Part shown: positions 35,301 through 49,300 of the stretch, piece after piece | Layout: each line of letters begins with the position of its first letter | Numbering within the stretch: the first letter of the stretch is position 1 | Source of the DNA: Struthio camelus | Lineage: Eukaryota; Chordata; Aves; Struthioniformes; Struthionidae | NCBI RefSeq assembly: GCF_040807025.1 | Contig: NC_090953.1 | Coordinates: 21,932,997 to 21,996,996 of the forward strand | Length of the DNA: 64,000 nucleotides | Direction: 5' to 3' | Notes under the pieces: generated by a model | Told to the model about the DNA's origin: nothing | Seen by the model: only the letters and a program-made list of their open reading frames with translations | The model's database searches: none | Translations under genes and position numbers: made by a program

Positions 35301-38088
35301 CGTGGATCAAAAGCTTATTCACCAGTATTAGATGGTGTGGTGGGGCCTGAGGCTGAGTGAAAGATGATGGGAGGGTTACTTCAATCTCTTGTATTTCAGT
35401 CTACCTATTTGCTGGGCTTAGGATATGGCTTGACATGAGTGATGTATTAGGGTTTAATCCTTAATTTAGTTATAGGGTCACAATGAGCTCTCAGTTACAG
35501 CCATGTAATTCGATCAAAATTGTTGGTTTTGCATGAGCGTAACAAAAGGCAGACCCTCTTGTTAAACTTGAGTAGCAGATGAAGTGTTTTACTTTAATAC
35601 TTTTGTCACTAAACAATATAAAATTAAAAAACCTGCTTATTACTTTGTTCAAAACCATAATATTTTCACCATAAGAGTTCCTCTCTGCCTCCCTTCCTGT
35701 TTTCTCCTCTAGGATTCTGTATTGCTTTGATGCATTTCAATTGTAAGAGTATGTGAGCTTAATAAATGCAAGCATAGAGAGCTTAAGTAATATGCTGTTT
35801 TAAATACGCTATTCCCTAGTCTTAAAGATCTTGACTTCCAACCCTGATAACCTTCTTACAGATTAGTTTTTAGCATGGAACCTCTTAGTGTGTGTGTGGG
35901 GGGGGTCTATTTTGTTTATTTATTTTTTCTTTTTAGTAAAACAATATTATATACAGGTCTAACAAACTTCCCTTGTTCACCTTATAGCAAGCCCATAAGT
36001 GGGGGGTTTGAAACCTTAGTGGCAATTTCTATTTCAGGTAATTGCCTTACTCAGTAAGGCTGTTATCTTGTGAATGAGGAAGGACCTTAGTAGTCTGTGC
36101 TCTGTCCAGGAAAGTGATGGGTAAAGTCTCATCTCTTTCATCTTCCTTTCTGGTCCGTGCTCTGCCACTCTCCTTTTTTTGCTTCAGCAGCCCGTAAGTG
36201 CTCCTTAGGATGTTGTCTGCCCCTGTTCTGTCACGGGGGCAAGCTCAGCCACTGTGTATGTGGGGTTCATGTTTAACTGGTATTTTTACAGGCCACCAAA
36301 AATATATTTTTGACAGGCCACCAAATGTCTAATTAACGAAATAACCAGGTTTAGGAAAAAAATTCAGTTTAACTTGAGTGGAGTGCCGTGAGACAAAGAA
36401 AGAGTATTTATGCCGTTTCGGGGGACTTCAAAGACTGCCTGCAAACAAGGCAAGTGTCAGAGCCCTTCAAAAAAACGTGCAAAAGTCTTTGTAGTGGGAA
36501 GTGTTATATGTTAATATTTTAAGTGTTCCTACCAACTTTTTCCACTGATAGAAAATGAAAATTATATGAAAAATACAAATTTATGTGAAGTTGGTGAGAC
36601 TTTTAATATTGACTATTACTATTTTTAGTATTTTTCAAGAAATACTTTTGTTCAAATCAGTCAAATTTCTTATGGAAAAATGCACCGTTTGGACTACCAG
36701 TTAATTTAGCCAAAGGTATGAGATCCTAAAGACTTCTTTTTAAAGTGAACTGAGGAGTTCCTGTCTGTAATAATTAAGGTTAACACACACCCAAGATATA
36801 AACATGAGGCATGTGATGTTCCGCAGCTAGCAAACAGTCCATAATTTTTCTCAGCATGCAATGGCCACGTGGATTTTACAACCCGCATCTAATAAATTAT
36901 CACGTTCTTATCTGGAATGATAAAATTAAACTACTTTGTAAACAACTTTTTAAATAGGAGAGTGAGATATGGGTCAAGGGTCATGTGTTAACTTGCACAA
37001 ATGTCACCAAAAAAAAACCCTCAAAGTTTTACTTTTTTTTTCTTGCTGATGGATGTTTTTCTTCATCCATCACCAGCTGCCACCTCCAGCAATCTGAATG
37101 CTCTTTTTTTTTTCCTCCATTTTTACCCCTATTTGGTTTTAAAAAGGGCTTTCTGAGCAGAAAAGTAATTAAATAGAAATGTTTAACTGTGAAAGGTATT
37201 ATTTTTAGGACTAGCTCAAAAGGGCAGGTACTCCTTGGAGATGTTATAATATGTGGCCGGATTGTCTCCTTCAACTGGAGGAGCAGTGCGAGACATAGGA
37301 GGTGTCAAGGTTTACTTAAAAGTTTTTGACACATTATCTCCAGGCAAAAAGAAGAATTTCGGAGGGGGCTGCTGAGTGAGTGCAGCTTCTGAGCCTCTCA
37401 GCTCTTGGCGCTGCCTTGGAAAAAGCCTCAGCTTCCTGGGGGGCTGTCTCTGTGCGGTGGTGTCTTCCTCAGTTCCCTTCCCTCGGAGCCATGGGGATGC
37501 TAGCTCTCTTCCCCTTGCTTGTACAGTGGATTTTCTTAGGGATGCGTTGCTGTTGGATGTAGCACGGATGCAGAACTGCCTCGCAAGGGTTATGTTGAAG
37601 AGGACGGCTGTTCCCTATGTGCCCCCAGTCATTGCTCTGGCCTCCCTGCGATTCAGATTCCAAGGTATGAGGAGCAGAGAAGTGTGTGTATGTATGCTTC
37701 TGGGAAGAAAAGGTGCATGCACAAGTTATAGGCATGCTGCAGAGACATTTGTCTCCTCACTCTCCTTCTCCCCCCCCTCCCCTTTTTTTCCTTTCTCTGA
37801 TTAGCGTTTGCTCACTTCTCCACCTTTCAGCAAAGGGGAGCATATGGCAGTGTGCTGTCCATCTGGTTGCCACTTGCTGTGAAATCATTATGCAGGCAAA
37901 TTTGGCCCCCATCTTGTGTTTCTTATGTAGGTAAAACTGTTAATAGAATGACAGCTTAAGTGTTTGTTCTGTACTGTAAATGGGAGTGAAGCACTGAAAG
38001 TGCATACAGCACAGTAGCACAGAAAGTGAATACTCTGTACGTTCCCAGTCTTCTGCATTAACGAATGCACTATCCTAGTATTCAAAGC

Positions 38089-38114
<26 letters not shown>
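38089..38114 (+). repeat. Poly-A tract (26)
   Basis: Twenty-six A directly before the ancient repeat at 38116. Length is likely polymorphic. Confidence 0.9.
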
Positions 38115-38115
<1 letters not shown>

Positions 38116-38120
<5 letters not shown>

Positions 38121-38195
38121 CCCCGTTGTGCTGTGGGCTGTTCAGATGTGGATAAAACACAAGTTCTGTCCCAGAGGATTTACAGTCTAAATTAG
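38116..38195 (+). repeat. Ancient amniote interspersed repeat fragment
   Basis: GAGGACCCCCGTTGTGCTG followed by a CTGTCCCAGAGGATTTACAG block resembles an old repeat widespread in turtles, crocodilians and birds (consensus like GGACCCCATTGTGCTAGG ... AGAGCTTACAATCTAA). It follows directly on a poly-A tract. The family name is uncertain; I cannot tell SINE from LINE tail. Confidence 0.5.
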
Positions 38196-38771
38196 CTTTA
38201 ATTAGAACATTGGGAATGGTGATAGGTGCTTGCAAAAACCTTAGTTATATAGTTAATGCTGTATATATATCATTAGAAATTCTGCTGATGTTTCTGCTTC
38301 CCAGCACAAGCCCATAACAGTCTTTTATAAACGCATAAGGTAGAGATACTAAATAATTCTTCAGTACTTGTTTCCCCTTAAGTGGTTAAGTGCAAGACTT
38401 GTGAGAATCTTTGTTAATTTGGGGTCTTGTGCACTTTGGGTATTTTCAGATACTCCTGTTCATAATCTATATGTTAAGGATCAGCCCTATAAAAGAGAAG
38501 TCTGATCGACTTTAGTTACAACATAAGCCTGTGTACATTTGTTTTGTCTTCTGGCTTCAGATTACTACCACTGAAATCATAACCTAACTTTCTTCTAGTT
38601 CTCTAAAGGAATACCATTGGATAAATAACTAGGATATATTTGTACTATAATAGTCATAGATCTTACCTGAAGATAAGACTAAATCGAGAAGTAATTTTTT
38701 AAAATACAATTTATTTTATACATCTGGCAGCTAATCTTTGTGCATTGTCTGCTTCTTCAGTCCTCAGTGGG

Positions 38772-38798
38772 TTTTTTTTTTTTTTTTTTTTTTTTTTT
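38772..38798 (+). repeat. Poly-T tract (27)
   Basis: Longest pure homopolymer of the window. No element was recognised on either side. Confidence 0.9.
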
Positions 38799-39908
38799 GA
38801 AATGTAGCCATGTGGAAAACGTAGCAGTTTTCTAAACTGGAGATACGGTTATAAAACCAGGAAGTAAGTGGGAGAGTCAGAAGCAAGTAATTTACCTGGA
38901 ACAACCTTGCTGTTTGGATCGAGGACCTTCATTTTTGATACTGTTCCATGCATATTTATTATGTAGGACAGTGATGCACTGACCCCTCACTGTGATATAA
39001 AAGTGCTTGTGTTCTTACTAGTGTAAGAATGGTTTTGGCTTTGGGAAGGAGACTGGCTAGAGTTTAATGTCACTGTTTTCTTTAATATTCTTGTGTTGTT
39101 TTGAACAGAAACACAGTCAAATTCTTAGCATAATATTGGGAATTTTTGCTTTTTTTTTCCAGTCAAGGTGAATTTTAAAGGCTGTAGATTACTTTCTAAA
39201 GAACTTCTATACTTAAAACAGGTGATTGAAAAGAAGTTTCTAAGAACTAGAATGAGAACCCTGAATTAGAGACCTGCTCTACCCTGTTTTTGAGCAGATG
39301 TTTTCTGTATTAGCGTATCTTCTATGTGTTTTTAAAAAGGAAGCCTAGCACTCAGTATACAGCTGTGAAACTAGATTGCCTGGTGGAAGTACTGATTAGT
39401 GTTTGGGAGAAGAAACTATTTATGGCTTTTATTACAGTTTGATGGCAGCTTTGCGCTATCTGTTGGTGATCTGTAGCTGGATATCTGTAGTAGTAATGTC
39501 GGGCAACACCTGCTCTGCTACCTGAAACTGAACAGTGGGGTCTGTTAAAATCTTGCTGAGCTGGATCTTGTAGTATTTTGGATGAAGCTAATTGTTATGA
39601 TGAATGTTGAAGAATTCTGTTCCAGGAACTCTTGCAACCCCTTGAATATTGAGCTATATACTGCCAAGATGTAGTTTTTAAAAAACAAAACAAAAAAACC
39701 TCCACCACCGTACTCGCGCTCTCGATGAAAAGTGCTCTTTGGCAACTCCCTTGCACTCTTCTGAAGTTTAGGAGCTATGGGAAGAAACTTGATGCTTTTT
39801 CCTTTAGTGGCTCAGTGTTGCACCCAAACTGATTGCACTGTTTCGTCTTTTTTTCTGAAGTTTAGATAAGATTTTTGCTTTTGAAGAACAACTTTGAGTC
39901 TAAGATGG

Positions 39909-39937
39909 TGTGTGTGTGTGTGTGTGTTTTTTTTTTT
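39909..39937 (+). repeat. (TG)9 followed by T11
   Basis: A dinucleotide repeat runs into a T tract and then a short G run, within the first TMEM266 intron. Confidence 0.9.
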
Positions 39938-42900
39938 CTGGGGGGGAAAAGGGAAAGAATTGGAGTCAAATTAGCAGGTAGCCTTCTAAGGCTTGCATAT
40001 GAAAGCCTTAGCTTCATATGCAGTGAACTAGCAAACAGAGAATACATGATTATTCATGTCTGACACATTTGGAGGTAAGGCCAGTTCTCAGAGTGACTAG
40101 CTGGAATCTGCTAGTGTCTGATTATTTGCTAGGTTAAATGAAATAAGTGTATCTGCTCATCTAGTGAGAAATGATACACATCCTCACCTAAAAACCGCTG
40201 TTAACTAGCACTTTCACAGACAGCCACAGCAGAGAGATTTTGTAGATTGAGTGAACGTGTGAAGTGAGCTTTCTTCTGCTTCACGCCTTCAAATACGGGT
40301 TAAGGCATGTGAGGCAAATTGGCTAGGAAGTATGGGCTTGCACAGCATGTTTTGCGAGGAGAGGGAGGGCACCATACTCGTAGTGCCTGTATATTTTGCA
40401 GGCTTCAGAATTTACTTTTAGCTGACCTCTAGTCCAAAACAAATTCTTGTTCACTCAGAAAACTGAGTTCACAGATAAAATTTTTGCACAGATAAAATCA
40501 CTTTAAAATGTATTCACTCTTTACATTGTTAGCTGTGTGGGACAGGAGATATCTCTCCAGATGTCCAGCATAATGAAATCCTTATCCTGATTATGATCCT
40601 TTCATGAAGCAGTAGAGAATGTTTTATCATAGGAATGAAGACAGAAAAACAGAAGGCCAGTGTTCAAAATACTGAATTGTAAAAGGGTCAGTTTGGTATC
40701 AAAGAACAGGGGGTGATATTTTGCTCCCCTGTAAGGACATTTGATCTTGGGGCATACCCTGGTTTTGCTTATACCGTTTATGAAAGCATTTCACAGACTA
40801 CACTGGACTGTTTTGCTACTAGTTTGACCGTATATGTAAAGCATACTGCATGAACAGCATTTGGCAGGAGAAGAGCATAGTGTGTCTGAAACCTTTAATT
40901 ATACGCTGTAGGCAGGCAGCGCTGTCTAGGTCAGAAGACACCATATTACCAAATAACATATTGTAGGCATTCAGAACTTGCACAGTGCAAGTGATCATGC
41001 ATTGAATAATTGGTCTTTGTTAAGCAGATAATGGCAATGTTTGCCTGTAGAGCCAAGGTTTGAAATGTATGATTTGGAAAATTCAGATTTTAAATAATCC
41101 GTTATCCAGTTGATGTAAGAACTAAATAGAGCAGATTTTGGTAAAATTTTTACAGCAGCAAAGATTGCCTTTTCTGCCAGGTGTGTCACACTTCCACTTT
41201 CTGTATGCTCTGGATATGTCTAAGAGTTTATTGCTTTATTGTATTTCACTTTGTATGTGTGTTTGCCTGCAGCAACACTTAGGACCACACAGACTGTTTA
41301 AGCACAGGCTGGGGGTGTGTGGGGGGGGGGGAACCCCAACGACCCTGAGGTATAAAACAGCAATGTTTAGAAACTTCCCAAACTGCTAGAGGGCAAAAAG
41401 GGAGGAAAACAGCTGGTGAGGGAGAACAGGTTAATCGTTAAGGCATGAAGGTTACAAGAGAAATAGTATGTCATTCTTTGTCATACACTGTAGCTTATTT
41501 TCCTTATCTGTAGAAGAGAAAGTGTTTCTACCTTAGAAGTAATTGCCTGGTATCTTTTAAAAAGTGCGTCAAGATCCTAAGGTGAAAAAATAGGTAATAA
41601 TTGACTGCAGTGTCAATGGCTAATGATTTTTGCAAGTATATCAGAGTATGATTGTTCTGAGGAGAGTTTGCAAGTTCCTCTGGGCATGTGAGTTCCTGCT
41701 TGGAGAAATCTGTCCGTTTGGCAGAATCCCCAGTTGCTTCTTCTGTTTTAGCAGGGCTGGGGGACAGGTGATGATGGACAGACGCTTTTCTCTGGACTTC
41801 ATTTGCTTAAAAGTCAAGCATCTGATTTTCTTTTTCCCAAGCTGGAGTTCAAGGGAAAAGCAAAAAGGCAATAAATTGATTGCCGTAAAGGACAGCAAAA
41901 ATGATGAAACCGTCCCCAAAATAGTGGTTCTACAACATTGAGTCGAGCCGATTCAGTTACAGGCACGTGCTCTTCTGTATCTGTGACTACTCTGTCTGCA
42001 GAAGATTAAGCCTGCAGTGGAGGAGTGGAGGAGTTACATGTTCAGTATGAGCTATATACCCGTTTGAGCTGGGATCAGCACTCCTTGCCTTCCCTAAGGA
42101 GATGGCAGTGATTGCAGCATTTATCATACATAAAGGAATCTGTCCTCCTGTACGTAGCTGCCAAAAGACATCTGAAAAATGGGGACAAAAAGAGCAGCGT
42201 CCAGGATCTCGGAAACCCTTCAGCCAACAGAGCTAATAGTGAATTAAGGAAATCACTCCCTTAGGGCTTACCCGAACCCTACATTTAGTAACAGCAGTAG
42301 CTGTGAGCTGGGTACATTTGGTAGCATGCCTGCAAAGGAATCCGCTAGGAGAGTTGTCTGAAATGCTGGTCTGGTGGTCTGTGCGTGAAACTATTGACCC
42401 ATGCTGCGGAATAGCTGTCTTCTAGGCCAAAACCAATTCTTGGTCACAGATAAAATTCTGTGGCCAACATTAAGAATGATTACTTGGAAATAGAACAGAA
42501 ATGATGGGCACAAGTCTGAACTGTTGGGGTTCAGGGAAGAATCCAAATGCATGCTGATTTTTCTTTTAAGAGCAGGGAGCTTGTCTGGATTATATAGGGT
42601 TGAAAAAAGCTCAGAATGTAATGCAGGTCCTGCTACTGTCAAGCAACTCTGTGACTGGAGTAGAGACGTGGGACCAAGGACAAAAGCTCTCCCACAGCGA
42701 GGGAAAACTGGAGCAGACTGAAGTGGCAGAGCAGTTTTCCAAGGGAAAACTTTGAAAATTTGGACTTGGCTCGAGTCTTCTGTGCTTTAAAACATGTAGT
42801 AAAGATGACAGATTGGTGCTTCTGACTTGGCAAAATTAGGACTGCTTTCTGGGAAATGCAGCAAAACAGCCTCCGAGGCTGCTCTGGGAATGCTTACAGA

Positions 42901-45900
42901 TTTGCGTTCCTATGATAACTGTGCCCCTTTGCCAAGGAAGGGAAAGAAAGGACTCGATAGCCAAGAATCAGAAAGCAAAGAGATATATCAAGGTGCAGAG
43001 CATGACCTCTTTTTTTCACTTCTCTGCTATGGGTAATGGAGTTACATGGTGCTTAATTTCTAATGACTTTCCTCATATCTGGCTAAGGGTTTTCTCCCGT
43101 TCACCGCTGAAGGACCTATCTGCAAGGACTCTTGTGATTTGAATGAGGAGGAATGTATGTAGCAACAACTACTGAGTATCCACTGTGGGCCCAGCTGCTC
43201 GCCTGCTCACCTGTCATGTCATTGGGTGTCAATGGGATTCAAGCTGCCAACTGTTGAATTCACATCCAAGTGAAAGGAGAGATGAAGGTATGGATATGTT
43301 CATAACTAGTTTGTGTATGGCCCATACCATGACAGGGGAATGACAGCGTTTTATCCAAGCTTAGATTTTTGTCGGTTTGTTAGTGTTTCTTGTCGATTTC
43401 GGTGCGTGGATAAATGCATTTTTAAACTAGTTCTCGGGTCTTTTCCCCAGGCTATAGTTTTTAATTTTTTAATTGTAACTGGAGTATTGGAGGAAACCTT
43501 TGATGCGTGAATATTTAATAAATTAAGATCTGTTACCAGTGTTACACCTTGCAGTCCATTTGTCTAGAAAATGCTACTGCAAGTTTTCCTTAAATAAACA
43601 AGCAAGACCTGCTCTTGTTCTGGTTTTATGCAAATTTCCACACTACATTCACTGAAAAAAATGCACAGGTCAGGTTAGAAAAAGCATGTTAGCTGTGCGG
43701 AATTTTTTCATTATTGTATCTATCGTATATGCATGTGTACATGGGTATCCTGCGATTTGCATGCTTTTAGAGCTCTCATTAAATTCATCCTGCTGCAGGG
43801 ACACAAGTTTGACTCAAACTTTAAACCTAATTGTCTCTCATACAACTTCTCGTCCCATTGATTTACTGTGATGCTTTTACGCTAACCATAGCACGTGGCT
43901 ATAAGGAGAAATACTCTTAAGATGTACTTTTTGTCAGTTGGCCACAAACTGACAGAGCAGGGGGAGAAAAGCCAGCGTATTGTGACTAGTCATTTTTGTT
44001 AGCTGTAATGGAGCACAGTTTGGGAACATCTGGATTGTAAAATGCACCTCTTGAACTTTCATTGATCGGTTACTTGAGCTGTCAGCCGTAAAGTATATTT
44101 TTGGATACTTGTAGCAAATCTTACTGCTTTCTGAGGAAAGCCAAATCCATAATTTTAGGCAGCTACTATTTTTTTAGTAAGTGGGAATTGCAGATTGCAG
44201 TTTGTGTGGTTATACCTGAGTGAGCTTCAAACTAGCCAGCTTGGCAATTAGTATCAAAGTCCAGCAGTAGCAGTGCTTGTTCACTGCGAGCTGCTGTAAT
44301 CCTTCTCTCTAATCTTAAGAGGAACAGTTATTGGCCTGGACACAGTAAAGCAATCTTTTTTTCAATAAAGGTGTCCCCTCTAAAAACGGAGGGGGGAAAA
44401 AAATAAGGTGGGGGGTGTGTGTGTTTTCTTGTATGTGAGTTGGTTGCTTGATTTATTTTTTAACTCATGCTTACAAGAGCAAAGGGAGGCATAGTATTTT
44501 AGTATAAAAGGAATAGGTTGACCCCTTACATGGGTGAAAGTTTGCATGCTACAATTATGTATAACACAGGTATTCCTTGGGACTTTTGAAATGGGGCATG
44601 CTGTGGCTGGAAGCAGGAGGAAGTAGTTCTGCCCTATGCATGTGTGCTTTGTCTGTCGTCTGCAGCAGCATGAGTTAGTAGTAAATGCTTAAAGTGTACA
44701 GCTGTCTGAACTGATCTAAACTCCAATTGTGTTAGTCCCATCGGAGCGGGAAGCGTTCTGCTCTTGGACGAGCGTGCTCTGCCTTTTGGCCTCCTTGTCC
44801 TTGACGAGTTGTTTTTTTTCTCTAGCCTATTGGATGCTGCCAGGCACGTCTCGTTCCGTGTTCTCTGAAGCTCATTATATTTGGTTTTGGCACCTATCTG
44901 TTTGTATTTAGTAGGGGAAGGATGTTTCTGTGTTACCAGTTATTAAGGAATGGTAATGTACTTTTAAAAAAAAAAAATCATTTGTTAGCAGAATTGTTTG
45001 TGCAAAAACTTATCTTTGATTCAGCACAAAAGTTTTCTTGTCCTGGAGCATTCTCTTTCTCATGCTACCAGTCCTTCACTTTTTTCCCCTAAACTCCCAT
45101 TTTCAGTATCACAGAAGTATAGTTGTTCTCTTAAACCCACCTATGTTTATGAGGTATTTAGCATACATTGGTTAAAAACTGTGTGATCTTATTATTGCAA
45201 ACATTGTCTCAAATTAGATTAAGTACTTGGAGCAGGTCTTATGTCACTTTAAAAAATACCTTATAAGCACCTAACGTGTCTGAGTAGTATATTAAAAATA
45301 AATAAATAAAAGCATGGGCTAGTGTTTCTTGCACTGATAGCATATTCACTCCTAGGACCTTAAGGAGCATACAGTTCTGATTACCATCTTGATTTTTTTT
45401 TTTTGTCTTAATCTTATGTGAAGTTTGCAGTGGATACTTTTGACAATTCTCTCTGAGAACAGATGCTTGATACCATCTGAAAGCTTTCTATCCCGTGTGT
45501 TTTCAAATGTTGTAAACTCGCAACAGCTCATGAGCTGTGAATTGTCACATGTTTGAAATCAGTATATTGAGAGTGGAAGGAGTAACACAAGGGAATAACA
45601 TAGTTTTAAGGAACCAATGTTTTAGAGCTATGCAGAGTAGAAATAATGATCGCAAGATATAGCACCTTAAAACCCTTCTTGGTCTTCTCGGCAAGTGGTT
45701 TGTCTGGTTTGTTTTACTTCAGGGTCAGGTGCAGCAAGCCTCAGACCTGAGGCCAGTGTAATCTTATTTCCGTGCCGATATTCTTGTTCTGTGGGAAAAG
45801 TTGTCTTGATTTTTGCAGTCTCTTATATTTCTAATTCAAACAAGACTTTAAAACAAAGTTACATATAAAAATCTTCCAAAAATTATCTTTGAAAAAAACA

Positions 45901-46104
45901 AAAACCAAAAAACTACACTTGCAATACTGAGGACTTTGCTTTCTATTGGGGAATGATATTTTTCACTGATTGAATGCCAGACCAAAAGTCAAAAACATGA
46001 GTTCCAGTCTGGACTCTGGCGCTGATTTGCTGTGTGGTCTTCAGCTTTGGGTTTACTCGGGGACTTCATACTCATTATAGTTTACTTCAGTTTCATTGGG
46101 AGTG

Positions 46105-46390
46105 CTAATGGGTCTTTGGCTTGCAGTTGACAGCTAATTTAGTAGATGATGATTGGTTTGGAGGGGTTAATCCATTGTTAACGTTAACATCTTTCTGAAG
46201 AATTTCCAACAGTTTGACTAACACTTCACGTTTTTTATCTAGATCTAAGTTTCTTGCTCTCATCTGCCTGTCTTTGGATGCTTTTTTTTCTGAGTTTCTT
46301 ATCTCACTTAATGTTAATGCTTCAGCATTCTGGTGAAGTTGTTCTAACAAAGTTGAAGTAGAAAGTCTCAGCAAAAGTCTGGATTTGCCT
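46105..46390 (-). other. Unidentified open frame with protein-like composition
   Basis: On the minus strand, from a possible acceptor (CCGTTACAG before 46390) to a TAG at 46105-46107, the frame stays open for about 95 codons, and the same frame is open about 20 codons further upstream. It reads as a charged, leucine-spaced, probably helical segment (for example LLEQLHQNAEALTLSEIRNS and KKREVLVKLLEILQK) followed by a polar tail rich in S, T, N and P ending in KPKTH. I do not recognise the family. It lies antisense in the first TMEM266 intron. A terminal exon of a nested gene, a retrocopy fragment or chance are all possible; no ATG or polyadenylation signal supports it. Confidence 0.2.
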
Positions 46391-49300
46391 CTGTAACGGA
46401 CACGGTTCAGTTTTGAACAAGAGACCAGTAAGTGCCTTAGTCTTAAGATTTAAGAGCAACGGTGTGTTTTATTTTTAGCCTAGTATTTGTTTAACATTTT
46501 AGGGCTTGCACTGCAGTATGGATCCCTTGCATAGCCCATTGCTTGAAAACATCCTTTTCTCTGATCAGTGTATTAAAACCTCCTTATTGGATATGGGTCA
46601 TGGGACTTGAGACACTAAATAAGGTACTGCTAAAATGGAGCTGCAGAGGGTGACAGGACAACTGCTCTGCTGGGTCACACAATAGCAGCCAAAGCGCTCC
46701 TGTGCTCCTGTCGTCACAGTGCTGACGGAGGCAGAATGCCCCTGCTTTGCTCTACAGGGACGGTTGGGAACAGCAGCCCAGTGCTTTGAAGGATAAAGAC
46801 GACTGTCTAGTGGACCAGTGTGGTTGGGTCTTTCTGATCTCTTTCTGACTTTGTTGTTGTTGTTTTGTTTTAATGAAAACAGTGAGCAGACGAAGCCTTC
46901 TTAAATACAGCTGCTTACATATTTCCCGGACTGAGCTCCAGGGTAGCAGTCTGTCGCATGAACTGGTCTGTTGTATTACGTTCCCCCAGCAGAGACTGTA
47001 ATGTATGAGGTAAGTGTTCATAGAGTAATTTTCTCTCTTCTTTAATGAATGAATTATAACTGTTTAACACACAGGCAAAACCAGTCCAATTCAGAGATAG
47101 TGCTGGGTTTTTTTTTAAGTGAGAATAACTTTTCTTCTCAACCAGCATATCTCCCCAGTTCTTTATCTGTAGAAAAACGGTTGTGGTCCCGTATTTAAAG
47201 AGTGGCCTAGAAATTAACATATGTGACTTTTAGCTGAACATGTATGTGGGATTTTTATATCCTATTTATTTCTTTCCATTTCTGTTGTACTTTTGTTAAA
47301 TATTTGGGTAGTACAATTGCTCAGAAGTTTACTTTTGGAAATGCCAAAGTTGTTGAAACCAGGTCTTTGTCTGTGCAGTGTTTCTGGTGCTCTCAGTGCC
47401 ACTTCAAGACCCGCTCTGAGGTTAGGATTTTCTGGGTTTTCATTAGATATATCAGCCGCTCTCCCTTATCATGCTATCTACACTAGCTTTAAGTTTATGT
47501 TCAAAACGTCTCTAAGGCGAGGAAGCACTGTTAAGTACTGTTTTTTCCCTTTAACAGAGGGAGTGCTGTGGGCCAGGAAATAGAGGTCTAGATTTACAAA
47601 AGTGCTCTGGCACCTGTAGCAGTGTGCAGGCACTGAAGTCCGCACAGCTGAAGCAGCATCACGTAATAAAGATTCCTGTAGGGATCATAGCATGAATTTT
47701 ATTTGCTTGTAATGTATTTAAGTATTGTTCTAATTTCTTGCTCAGTGCTTTTCACTCCCCATATGCCCTGCTGAGATCTTAGTTGATTATCCTGGTCATG
47801 TAGAAGTTAGGAGTGATGGTGCTCAGTTTTACTGTGTGTCTTCAAATCCCTGATCCCAAGTGCATTAGGGAAGTACAGAAGTGAATTCAAGTCTCCTGTA
47901 TCCTGGAGTACCATCCTCATGGCTTTAAAAGATGGATTTCTTGATATGTTAGCAGTAGCACCACACTTGTGGGCACTCTGAATGCAGTTTCAGTGCTCAC
48001 AGTGTTAAATCATGGTGAGGTTAATTCCTTAGTGAGGAATAGACTTCATGAGCCCTTACCCGCTTAGATTTTAATCACAAGTTTTTCTGTGATATTGACA
48101 CTATCAATGGAAGAGCAAGAGCTGACAAGTCATCTACTTAAAAAAAAAAGAAGGGGAGGTAATTCGTAGTGGGTGTTCCTGCACTCTTCTCTGGAATTTA
48201 TTCAGTAGTCTGTGGTACCTTCTGTTTGCTGATCTGTCAAGAGGGTGCTGACCCTGTCTGTCCTTGCGGGGCTTAAAGGATGTGAGGGTTGGCAGGGGTG
48301 GTGATGTTAAGTTTTATACATTTGGAGGAGGGGAATCAATAAAGCATGTTTACTCTTTGGAAGCTGTGTACTACATGAGCAGCTGCAGGAAGTATTTTAA
48401 TATATATATTTATATGAATAATCGGATCGCTTCACCCTGCAGCAAAAGTCTGCATGTCTGCCCGGAAAAATACCTTTCCACGTTTTCAGAAATTATTCCT
48501 GTTACGCACCTCAGTGATCCTTTCTGTATTCCATACAAAATAACTAATGAATCTGTAAACTCCAGTGAAAAAAGTTGTAAAAACCTGATTACATCTCAGT
48601 TAATGAAACCTAATGCTTACATAAAGTTCTGCAGAAAATCAATAAAATGATTTTCATTGTTTTTCCTACCTAGAAAAACAGATGGTTAGGTACAGGTAGT
48701 GACTGAAATCATTATTTAAAAATGAACTTACTATTTTTTAAGTTGCAAAAGATCTAATTTAAATGCATAATGCAAGGTAGAGGTAAAGGCTCTTAATAAT
48801 TCATAAGGTAGATCAGCTGTAGGCATATATTGAGCCAGACCTTGGAGGTGTTAGCTTCTGGCTATAAGAGCTCTTTGCCAGGCCAGTTCCTGGGATTTGG
48901 CTGCAGTAGGTGTCCCTTCCCTGTCCATGTGTGTTGTTGCTGTGCTGCTTTTGCAGAACCTGTCCAAGTTTCTATTGTTTTTCCTTTCCCCTTTTTATAT
49001 GGTAGAATTGGGGAAATTTACGCTTGCTCTTGCACTGTGGCGACTTTTTGCTGCAGAGCAAAGAGCAAGCACCTTCTGTCCTGTTTCCAGCTTCCATGGG
49101 AAGAATTGTTCCCTTCCGAATGCACTTCCCACAGACAGTCTAGGTGGGCTCCAGATGTGTGCTAGCCACATGTCTCCTCTGTGATGCTATCTTCCACAGT
49201 TCGATTAGGAGCGTGAAGGGGATTGTGCAGGTTTGACTTCTAAATCTGGAAGTTACTGAAATTACTGACCAATTTATACAGCTGCCCTGGCAGTACTTCT

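Noticed and set aside
37376..37804. 142-codon plus-strand frame in the TMEM266 intron
   Set aside because: Cysteine- and serine-rich chance composition, overlapping frames on both strands, no splice or homology support.
48264..48650. 128-codon plus-strand frame in the TMEM266 intron
   Set aside because: No domain, no homology and no splice context; the sequence runs through AT-rich low-complexity words.
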